Source of the DNA: Eubacterium sp.
Lineage (GTDB): Bacteria > Bacillota > Clostridia > Lachnospirales > Lachnospiraceae
Direction of reading: 5' to 3'
NCBI GenBank assembly: GCA_003520145.1
Contig: DOVJ01000134.1
Location: 1-7,400, forward strand
DNA: 7,400 nt
Shown one piece after another: positions 1 through 6,320 of the stretch (position 1 is its first letter; each line of letters begins with the position of its first letter). The notes under the pieces were generated by a model. It was not told where the DNA came from. It was given only the letters and a program-made list of their open reading frames with translations, and did no database searches. The position numbers and the translations under genes were made by a program.

Positions 1-2227
1 GCTCTGTAAGCTCATGATAATGAGTCGCAAACAGAGTCTTCGCGCCGATCATCTTAGGATTGGCTATATATTCCACTACCGCCCACGCTATGCTGAGTCC
101 GTCAAATGTAGCTGTACCTCTTCCTATCTCGTCGAGTATAAGAAGGCTTCTTGGCGTAGCGTTACGCAAGATGTTAGCCACCTCAATCATCTCAAGCATG
201 AAGGTCGATTGTCCCTGCGCAAGATCATCTGACGCACCTACTCTCGTAAATATCCTGTCTACCACCGATATATCAGCAGAAGTCGCAGGCACAAACGAAC
301 CTATCTGCGCCATCAAGGTTATAAGTGCCACCTGTCTCATATATGTAGACTTACCCGCCATATTCGGACCAGTAATAATAGATACCAGATTAGAATCGTT
401 ATCAAGATATGAATCATTCGGAACAAAGCTCTTAGAATCGAGCATAACTTCAACAACCGGATGTCTGCCTTCCTTGATATCTATGATTCCCTTATCATTG
501 ATCTTAGGTTTTACATAATTATTCCTTGCAGCAACCACACTGAGACTTATAAGCGCATCTAAGTATGCCACTGCCTTAGCAGTACTTATGATTCTCGTAC
601 TCTGTGCTGCTATCATATTACGGACTTCCACAAAAAGCTCATATTCAAGCGAATTAGTCTTCTCTTCTGCGGATAGTATTATATCCTCGAACTTTTTAAG
701 TTCCTCTGTTGTATATCTCTCTCCATTAGTCAGAGTCTGCTTACGGATATAATAATCAGGTACACTGTCCTTATATGAATTGCTGACCTCTATATAGTAT
801 CCAAATACCTTATTGAACTTAACCTTAAGCTTCTTGATTCCGGTCTTCTCTATCTCTCTTTCCTCGAGATCAAGAAGCCACTGCTTTCCTTCAAGCTTTG
901 CTTTTCTATAGAGATCCGCCTCCTGCGAATAGCCATCCTTGATCATACCGCCTTCTCTCACAAGAAGAGGTGGATCATCCACTATCGCTCTGTCTATGAT
1001 ATCATAGACATCTGTAAGTTCGTCGATTTCGCTGCATATATCTTTGATAAGCTCTGAGTTATAACCAAGCAAAAGCCTCTTGATAAAAGGGATCACATAA
1101 ACTGAATTCTTAAGTGCCACAAGATCTCTTGGAGTAGCAACCATAGAACTCACTCTACCAAGAAGTCTCTCAAGATCATATATAGCATCTAAGTATTCTC
1201 TTAATTCTTCCCTGTCTATAGCATTAAGAGATAACTCTTCCACGCAGTCAAGTCGCTTTATGATTTCATTCTTATCGATAAGCGGTCTTTCTATCATGCC
1301 ACGAAGATATCTTGCACCCATCGCAGTTTTAGTCTTGTCAAGAACCCATAGAAGAGTTCCTCTTCTGTCCTTCTCTCGCATGCTCTCAGTAAGTTCGAGA
1401 TTACGTCTTGAGAACCTGTCAAGAAGCATATACTTGCCTGTCTGATAGATATTGATTCTTACTATCTGCTTAAGATCGTTCTTCTGTAGGTCCGTAAGAT
1501 ATCTAAGAAGCGCTCCACAAGCAAGAGTTTCTATACCCTTTTCCTGTAATCCAAGTCCATCCACACTTTCTATGCCAAAATGTCTCTTTATCACATCGAC
1601 ACATCCGGATTCATCAAAGTACCCAGCATCGAGCATAGAAACCGCTATCTGTCCACCAAAATCAAGATTCTGTACATCCACCTCACTCATGAGCATGGCT
1701 TCACTATACAGTATCTCCTTAGGAGACAGCCTTGCTATCTCATCTCTAAGAGTTCTTGCATCAGATATACTTGTAGTCAAAAAATCACCAGTACTTATAT
1801 CACAGACTGCAAGCCCATAGGTATCTGAACTGCACACTATAAGCATGATATAATTATTCTCACCCGAATCAAGATTCTCCATATCAAGGATAGTACCTGG
1901 AGATACTATTCTCGTAACCTCTCTTTTCACAAGACCCTTAGCCAGCTTTGGATCCTCCACCTGTTCACAGATGGCAACCTTATGTCCACATTTGACGATC
2001 TTTCCAAGGTAAGCATCAAGTGCATGAAAAGGAACTCCACACATGGGAGCTCTCTCTTCCTGACCATAATCCTTACCCGTAAGTGTAAGTCCGATCTCCT
2101 TCGAAACAGTCTTCGCATCTTCGAAGAATAACTCGTAGAAATCGCCCACACGATATAATAATATACAATCCTTATATTCCTCTTTCATATCGAGGTATTG
2201 TTGCATCATTGGTGATATCTTAGCCAC
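1..2227 (-). CDS. mutS: DNA mismatch repair protein MutS (3' end beyond the window)
   Basis: MutS finds mismatches and small loops in newly replicated DNA and, through ATP-driven clamp formation, recruits MutL. The frame is open from a GTG at 2227 to base 1 with no stop, giving 742 residues; the family is usually about 850 to 880, so roughly the last 110 to 140 are missing. The N-terminus reads MAKISPMMQQYLDMK, followed by GDFYELF at residues 28-34. F30 and E32 form the mismatch-reading Phe-X-Glu motif, which marks MutS1 rather than MutS2. The ATPase domain shows Walker A GPNMAGKST at 620-628, Walker B LLILDE ending at D699-E700, then GRGTATFDG and THYHEL. The GTG start is chosen because MAKISPMMQQY matches the family N-terminus; the next Met is at codon 7. 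The upstream AGGAA lies 11 bases away, a rather long spacing. It follows miaB by 14 bases. The helix-turn-helix and clamp-binding tail would lie outside the window. Confidence 0.97.
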   Translation of the reverse strand, partial: MAKISPMMQQYLDMKEEYKDCILLYRVGDFYELFFEDAKTVSKEIGLTLTGKDYGQEERAPMCGVPFHALDAYLGKIVKCGHKVAICEQVEDPKLAKGLVKREVTRIVSPGTILDMENLDSGENNYIMLIVCSSDTYGLAVCDISTGDFLTTSISDARTLRDEIARLSPKEILYSEAMLMSEVDVQNLDFGGQIAVSMLDAGYFDESGCVDVIKRHFGIESVDGLGLQEKGIETLACGALLRYLTDLQKNDLKQIVRINIYQTGKYMLLDRFSRRNLELTESMREKDRRGTLLWVLDKTKTAMGARYLRGMIERPLIDKNEIIKRLDCVEELSLNAIDREELREYLDAIYDLERLLGRVSSMVATPRDLVALKNSVYVIPFIKRLLLGYNSELIKDICSEIDELTDVYDIIDRAIVDDPPLLVREGGMIKDGYSQEADLYRKAKLEGKQWLLDLEEREIEKTGIKKLKVKFNKVFGYYIEVSNSYKDSVPDYYIRKQTLTNGERYTTEELKKFEDIILSAEEKTNSLEYELFVEVRNMIAAQSTRIISTAKAVAYLDALISLSVVAARNNYVKPKINDKGIIDIKEGRHPVVEVMLDSKSFVPNDSYLDNDSNLVSIITGPNMAGKSTYMRQVALITLMAQIGSFVPATSADISVVDRIFTRVGASDDLAQGQSTFMLEMIEVANILRNATPRSLLILDEIGRGTATFDGLSIAWAVVEYIANPKMIGAKTLFATHYHELTE

Positions 2228-2244
2228 TTTTATTACCGTTCCTA
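2228..2244 (-). promoter_or_regulatory. Weak, widely spaced ribosome binding site of mutS
   Basis: The minus strand reads TAGGAACGGTAATAAAA and then GTG at 2227. TAG is the miaB stop and AGGAA (2243-2239) is the only Shine-Dalgarno-like run. Its 11-base spacing and the GTG start suggest modest mutS translation, perhaps depending on ribosomes arriving from miaB. Confidence 0.55.
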
Positions 2245-3660
2245 TACCATCTTGCCTATATAATAAAATCCTTTAGCTTCTTCAAGTCTGACATTCACAA
2301 AAGAACCGATCATCGACTCACAGCCTTCAAAGTGAACCAAAAGGCCATTGGCAAGTCTTCCGGTCACATATCCCTTCTGATGATCGTCAACACTTTCAAC
2401 TAACACTTCGCATACCCTGCCTACGTACTTGTCAGCGTTCTTTGCGCTCGTCTTCTGTATCACATCCAGAAGCTCATCAAAGCGCTTCTTAACCTCTTCC
2501 TCCGGCACCTGATCAGGAAATGCAGCGGCCGGCGTATGGCTTCTCTTCGAATAGATGAATGTATAAGCGCTGTCATATTCAAGCTCCTTACAAACCTCTA
2601 TCGTCTCCTTGAAATCCTCATAGGTCTCGCCCGGGAAACCAACGATTATATCAGTCGATATGCTGACATCCTTGATACGCTCTCTTAACTTCTTTGCAAG
2701 AGCTATATATTCTTCTCTTGTATAGCCTCTGTTCATCTTCTTAAGTATGCGATTAGAACCTGACTGAAGAGGAAGGTGTATCTGAGGACATATCTTATCG
2801 GATTTCTCCATAACCTCTATAACATCATCCTTAAAGTCTGTAGGATATGGTGTCATGATCCTTATTCTCTTTAAGCCATCTATCTTCTCAACTTCACTAA
2901 GAAGCTTTGCAAATGTCGCTCCCTCAAGGTTCTTTCCGTAAGAATTGACATTCTGTCCAAGGAGCATGACCTCCACGACGCCATCCTCAACAAGTTTCTT
3001 TATCTCTTCAACTATATCATCTATCTTACGGCTTCTTTCACGACCCCTGACATAAGGTACTATACAGTATGTACAGAACTTATCACAGCCATACATGATG
3101 TTGACGCCCTGCTTAAAGCTATACTTTCTGACACTAGGAAGGTCCTCTACAATCTCTTTGGTTTCCTTCCAGATATCTATGACCATACGATTGCTTAAAA
3201 ATGTCGTATATAGAAGTTGTGCGAACTTGAATATATTGTGAGTACCAAAAACAAGATTGACATATCTGTACTTTTTCTTGATCTCTTCAACAACCTTTTC
3301 ATCCTGCATCATACATCCACACAGACATATGATCATATCCTTATTCTTTTTCTTAAGAGTGCTCACATACCCTAGTCTTCCGTACACTCTATGATTTGCA
3401 TTCTCTCTGACAGAACAGGTATTGTAAAGTACAAGATCCGCATTCTCATTGTCACACTCTTCAAAGCCGGCAGCCACAAGTACACCAAGAAGCTTCTCAG
3501 AATCCCTTGCATTCATCTGACAGCCAAAAGTAACTACACAGGCTTTCAGTTTCCTGCCTAGTTCTTCTTCTCTTGTCTTAACATAATCCTTTAGTTTCTC
3601 AATATACAATCTCTGAAGTTCGCCCTCAGATTCATAATTTATATTTTTCTTTTCTTCCAC
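2242..3660 (-). CDS. miaB: tRNA-2-methylthio-N6-dimethylallyladenosine synthase MiaB
   Basis: MiaB is a radical-SAM enzyme that adds a methylthio group to C2 of N6-isopentenyladenosine at position 37 of tRNAs reading UNN codons. It acts after MiaA. Counting from the GTG at 3660 (472 residues), the N-terminal UPF0004 domain carries the auxiliary [4Fe-4S] ligands C47 (FGCQMN), C82 (NTCSVRE) and C116 (CGCMMQ). The radical-SAM cluster ligands are C192, C196 and C199 in YGCDKFCTYC, followed by IVPYVRGRERSR. LLGQNVNSYG lies near 233-242, and a C-terminal TRAM domain fits about 406-470. These motifs separate it from RimO and MtaB. An N-terminal extension of about 35 residues precedes the first domain. 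The longer frame starts at ATG 3666, but AGGAG directly abuts that ATG, whereas it lies 6 bases from the GTG two codons later; I prefer the GTG. The gene ends in TAG, 14 bases before mutS. Confidence 0.96.
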   Translation of the reverse strand: MEEKKNINYESEGELQRLYIEKLKDYVKTREEELGRKLKACVVTFGCQMNARDSEKLLGVLVAAGFEECDNENADLVLYNTCSVRENANHRVYGRLGYVSTLKKKNKDMIICLCGCMMQDEKVVEEIKKKYRYVNLVFGTHNIFKFAQLLYTTFLSNRMVIDIWKETKEIVEDLPSVRKYSFKQGVNIMYGCDKFCTYCIVPYVRGRERSRKIDDIVEEIKKLVEDGVVEVMLLGQNVNSYGKNLEGATFAKLLSEVEKIDGLKRIRIMTPYPTDFKDDVIEVMEKSDKICPQIHLPLQSGSNRILKKMNRGYTREEYIALAKKLRERIKDVSISTDIIVGFPGETYEDFKETIEVCKELEYDSAYTFIYSKRSHTPAAAFPDQVPEEEVKKRFDELLDVIQKTSAKNADKYVGRVCEVLVESVDDHQKGYVTGRLANGLLVHFEGCESMIGSFVNVRLEEAKGFYYIGKMV

Positions 3661-3672
3661 AATCATCTCCTA
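3661..3672 (-). promoter_or_regulatory. Stop codon and ribosome binding site overlap before miaB
   Basis: The minus strand has TAGGAG at 3672-3667, with TAG the stop of the cyclo-ligase gene. AGGAG directly touches an ATG at 3666 but is 6 bases from an in-frame GTG at 3660. The spacing favours the GTG as the miaB start. Confidence 0.7.
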
Positions 3673-4239
3673 CAGTAACTTTCCGTTAATCAGTATCTTA
3701 TCATCAGTTATGACCATATGCATGGGCATATCTGTCATAGTAGAATCCTCTATCTCATCTACATACTGAGTTTTAAAAGCCAGACCGATGCGAAGATAAT
3801 CCCCATGTTTTCTGCTTATATACTGATCATAAAATCCCTTACCATAACCCACTCTGTTAAAGTGTTTATCCCACGCAAGTAGAGGCATAAGAAGAAGTCC
3901 TCTTCTTTCGTTATCTATGACACTTTCCTTAGATGGCTCAGGTATACCCTTATACCCTTCACTGACATCATCAAAACTCGTAAACATATAGAAGTTCATA
4001 ACATCACCATCTATTCTTGGCACATATACTTCCTTACCATCAAGCAAAGCTTTCTTTATGATCTTATCAGTCTTAACCTCATGATTATAATCCAGATATA
4101 CATATATGCGACTGCAGGCCTTATATTCATCCAGTAGCATAAGATTCTTATATACAGCTTCAGATGCGCTTTCAACATCTTCAGAAGACATATCACGCCT
4201 TACTAGAAGCATATGCTTTCTTATCTCTTTTTTATTCAT
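3670..4239 (-). CDS. 5-formyltetrahydrofolate cyclo-ligase (5,10-methenyl-THF synthetase)
   Basis: This enzyme converts 5-formyltetrahydrofolate to 5,10-methenyltetrahydrofolate with ATP, returning a storage form of folate to the one-carbon pool in the cytosol. The product is 189 residues from the preferred ATG at 4239, a normal length for the family. The N-terminus MNKKEIRKHMLLVRRDMS is the usual basic helix. Later come GIPEP (98-102), LLLMPLLAWD (115-124) and the signature GYGKGFYD (131-138) of the nucleotide and phosphate-binding region, then MHMVITDDKI near the end. An upstream in-frame ATG at 4245 would add Met-Asp. The AGGAG is only 1 base from that ATG but 7 bases from the one at 4239, so the downstream start is favoured. 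The gene follows the unknown gene by about 10 bases, and its own TAG stop forms part of the miaB ribosome binding site. The family is called fau, ygfA or yqgN in different species, so no symbol is given. Confidence 0.94.
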   Translation of the reverse strand: MNKKEIRKHMLLVRRDMSSEDVESASEAVYKNLMLLDEYKACSRIYVYLDYNHEVKTDKIIKKALLDGKEVYVPRIDGDVMNFYMFTSFDDVSEGYKGIPEPSKESVIDNERRGLLLMPLLAWDKHFNRVGYGKGFYDQYISRKHGDYLRIGLAFKTQYVDEIEDSTMTDMPMHMVITDDKILINGKLL

Positions 4240-4252
4240 ATCCATTCTCCTA
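4240..4252 (-). promoter_or_regulatory. Stop codon and ribosome binding site overlap before the cyclo-ligase gene
   Basis: The minus strand has TAGGAG at 4252-4247, where TAG is the stop of the unknown gene and AGGAG is the ribosome binding site. The ATG at 4245 is 1 base away, too close for normal initiation. The in-frame ATG at 4239 is 7 bases away and is the likely start. Confidence 0.75.
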
Positions 4253-5425
4253 TTTCACGAATATCGCAAGATTATCAGGATTAGTCGATACACAGTCCAC
4301 ATATTCACCCTTAGTATAATAAACAGGGTCTGCTCCTACCACATCTATAACCTCAACCATCGTTGTAGTCTTTTTCAATACGCCAAAAGGTATCTCGTTC
4401 TCAGCGATTATAAAGCCATTCACAACATTTTTCAAACGTCCGTCCTTAAAATCATGTTCAACTTCCATGGTTTCAGGATCGACGAATCTTACACTTTCTT
4501 TGTTACGAAGAAGATAATAAAGCCTTCCCCCAACAATAGAAGGGATGTATATATCCGATGGTCTGTACACGTCCTTATGTATATATACAGACTCTTCACC
4601 ATCCGAAAGCGTCTTATAAGTGACTGTTTCCTCGTGAGTTTCCATATCAAGACGCGAATATATATAATAATCCGGACCCTTGATGATATAAGGCAGTGTG
4701 ATTCCATCCGAAGATTTCTCAAGTATCTTCTTATACGTGATCTTCTTATTGATCAGAAGTTCTGAGATAAACTGATTGAGGTTTATCAAAGACAGCTGCT
4801 CATTCATATAATTCTCGCTCTTATTAAAGTCGAATCTGTCATCTGCAAAGGCTGAGAATCCAGTCTTTATAAGACACATATTCTTCTCGATATTGATGAT
4901 CTCATCTATACCATTCTTCAGAACATCGTCATAGAATATGTCTACTCTCGTTTTTTCAACGATATCATACATCCATGTTTCTATGTGGATCCGATCATTC
5001 TCATCCATGATCTCCTGCTGGAAGAGAAAATAATCCTTATCTAGTACAAATATGTGCAGATTACGGCCCTCTTCAAGCCACTCTCCACGATCTGTATAGT
5101 CATAGACTATATCATATTCTCCAGTCATAAAAGAATATCTGATAATATTATAGTTGAATGTATTATAGACCTTGTCATGCGTGCAGGATACAAAAAAGAG
5201 ATTCATATGCTCTTTTTTACAGTTTGTAATCCTTATGAAGTCATACTTAGAAAAGCCCGGAAGGATCTCACACTTTTCTCTCCTCTTAACATTGAGGAGA
5301 TAAAACTTCTTGCATTCGTATCTTCCGACCTTTCTCGAATAGTCGTCCTTAACCTGAAGCACATAGTCTCCATGCAAAGGAAAGCATCTATCAACATCAC
5401 ATCTGTCTATAACATAAAGCTCCAT
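4250..5425 (-). CDS. Uncharacterised 391-residue protein, possible cytoplasmic beta-propeller
   Basis: I do not recognise this family. The start is well supported: ATG at 5425 with AAAGGA five bases upstream, 12 bases after the tandem stop of proB. There is no signal peptide, membrane segment or lipobox, so the protein is probably cytosolic. It is rich in aromatic and acidic residues and made largely of short beta-strand-like runs separated by polar turns. Examples are HIFVLDKDYFLFQQ (124-137), DYYIYSRLDMETHEETVTY (252-270) and GRLYYLLRNKESVRFVDPE (300-318). Six or seven such units of 40 to 55 residues suggest propeller blades; this is inference from pattern only. Six of the eight cysteines (C9, C14, C38, C52, C69, C81) fall in the first 81 residues. 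Its stop TAG lies inside the ribosome binding site of the cyclo-ligase gene, so it is probably co-translated with it. It could instead be a diverged sensor or scaffold; no catalytic motif is visible. Confidence 0.85.
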   Translation of the reverse strand: MELYVIDRCDVDRCFPLHGDYVLQVKDDYSRKVGRYECKKFYLLNVKRREKCEILPGFSKYDFIRITNCKKEHMNLFFVSCTHDKVYNTFNYNIIRYSFMTGEYDIVYDYTDRGEWLEEGRNLHIFVLDKDYFLFQQEIMDENDRIHIETWMYDIVEKTRVDIFYDDVLKNGIDEIINIEKNMCLIKTGFSAFADDRFDFNKSENYMNEQLSLINLNQFISELLINKKITYKKILEKSSDGITLPYIIKGPDYYIYSRLDMETHEETVTYKTLSDGEESVYIHKDVYRPSDIYIPSIVGGRLYYLLRNKESVRFVDPETMEVEHDFKDGRLKNVVNGFIIAENEIPFGVLKKTTTMVEVIDVVGADPVYYTKGEYVDCVSTNPDNLAIFVK

Positions 5426-5440
5426 AGATATCCTTTATCA
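5426..5440 (-). promoter_or_regulatory. Tandem stop of proB merged with the ribosome binding site of the unknown gene
   Basis: The minus strand reads TGA TAA AGGA, then TATCT and ATG at 5425. The second in-frame stop, TAA, shares its last bases with AAAGGA (5436-5431), which is 5 bases from the ATG. Ribosomes ending proB would stop on top of the next initiation site, consistent with coupling. Confidence 0.75.
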
Positions 5441-6292
5441 GCTAATCGCTTCAACCAGATCAAAATCCTCATTCTTGTGGGCAAGGAACAGAGTTCCGAT
5501 ATTCTCTCCACTCATGATCCTTGTAATATTGACAACATCACTCGCATTGGTGATGACCATATCAGTTCCCGAATTAGTTGCTATCTGTGCAGCTACTATC
5601 TTAGCTGCCATACCGCCTGTTCCAAGATCTGTCTTGTTAGTACTCTTTCCCATCTTCTTAAGATTAGAATCGATAACAGGCACAAGATCTATAAAACTTG
5701 CATTCTTATTGAGATTAGGATCATCTGTATACAAACCGTCTATATCAGACAGAAGGATCAGAAGATCTGCCTCTATCACCGATGAAACGATAGCTGAAAG
5801 CTTATCGTTATCACCAAACTGTATCTCATCAGTTGTTATGGTATCATTCTCGTTGACGATAGGAATAACGCCAAGCTTGAATAACTCTTCAAATGTATTG
5901 CGCGCATTCATACGGTTTTCATCATGAAGCATAGTATACTTAGTCATAAGTATCTGTGCCACAAGCTGATTATATTCAGCAAATATCTTCTGATATGTAG
6001 CGATAAGATATCCCTGGCCAACAGCCGCGCAGGCCTGATACTTCGATAATTCATCAGGCTTCTTATCCATACTCAGGGTCTTTCTGCCAACTGCTATGGC
6101 ACCTGAAGAAACAAGTACAACATCTCTTCCTGAATTACGCAGATTGCACAGAACTCTTACAAGTCTCTCTATCTTGGCAAGATTAAGAAAACCCGTCTCA
6201 GGATGAGTCAGGGACGAAGAACCTATCTTAACGACGATCCTCTTCTTTTCCTTGAGCATATCCCTATACTTTTTATTATTAAAATCACACAT
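5438..6292 (-). CDS. proB: Glutamate 5-kinase, short form without PUA domain
   Basis: ProB phosphorylates L-glutamate to gamma-glutamyl phosphate, the first and usually feedback-controlled step of proline synthesis, in the cytosol. From the ATG at 6292 the protein is 284 residues and consists of an amino-acid-kinase fold: VVKIGSSSLTH (20-30, phosphate-binding loop), SSGAIAVG (62-69), NENDT (148-152) with FGDND (159-163) for glutamate binding, LSDIDGLYTDDP (181-192) and GTGGMAAK (224-231). The protein ends about 50 residues after the last kinase motif, so the C-terminal PUA domain of the roughly 370-residue E. coli type is absent. A longer frame begins at TTG 6313, but AGAGAGG lies 6 bases before the ATG at 6292 and inside that extension, so the ATG is the better start. 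It ends with an in-frame tandem stop, TGA TAA, the second of which runs into the AAAGGA of the next gene. proA is not the next gene, as it often is. Confidence 0.95.
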   Translation of the reverse strand: MCDFNNKKYRDMLKEKKRIVVKIGSSSLTHPETGFLNLAKIERLVRVLCNLRNSGRDVVLVSSGAIAVGRKTLSMDKKPDELSKYQACAAVGQGYLIATYQKIFAEYNQLVAQILMTKYTMLHDENRMNARNTFEELFKLGVIPIVNENDTITTDEIQFGDNDKLSAIVSSVIEADLLILLSDIDGLYTDDPNLNKNASFIDLVPVIDSNLKKMGKSTNKTDLGTGGMAAKIVAAQIATNSGTDMVITNASDVVNITRIMSGENIGTLFLAHKNEDFDLVEAIS

Positions 6293-6305
6293 ATATAGCC
6301 TCTCT
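6293..6305 (-). promoter_or_regulatory. Ribosome binding site of proB
   Basis: On the minus strand AGAGAGG (6305-6299) is followed by CTATAT and then ATG at 6292, a spacing of 6 bases. It lies inside the longer reading frame that begins with TTG at 6313, which argues that the TTG is not the start. Confidence 0.75.
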
Positions 6306-6320
6306 ATATTCAAGTATCAA

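Noticed and set aside
60..518. 152-codon open frame on the plus strand
   Set aside because: It is antisense to the MutS ATPase domain, where the minus strand encodes clear Walker A and Walker B motifs.
1927..2151. 74-codon open frame on the minus strand
   Set aside because: It overlaps mutS in another frame; the mutS frame gives the conserved GDFYELF region here.
4489..4722. 77-codon open frame on the minus strand
   Set aside because: It lies wholly inside the unknown gene in another frame, with no ribosome binding site or motif.
4106..4765. 219-codon open frame on the plus strand
   Set aside because: It is antisense to the cyclo-ligase gene and the unknown gene, with a low-complexity, Ile/Arg/Ser-rich product typical of a reverse-strand shadow of purine-rich coding sequence.
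5054..5785. 243-codon open frame on the plus strand
   Set aside because: It lies antisense across the start of the unknown gene and the end of proB, has no plausible ribosome binding site that I can see, and its protein has no recognisable motif. The opposite strand carries well-supported genes, so it is a shadow.
6292..6320. Promoter-like pair before proB: TTGATA, 17 bases, TATATA
   Set aside because: The -10-like element runs into the proB start codon, so transcription would begin inside proB and lose its ribosome binding site. It is most likely chance in AT-rich sequence.
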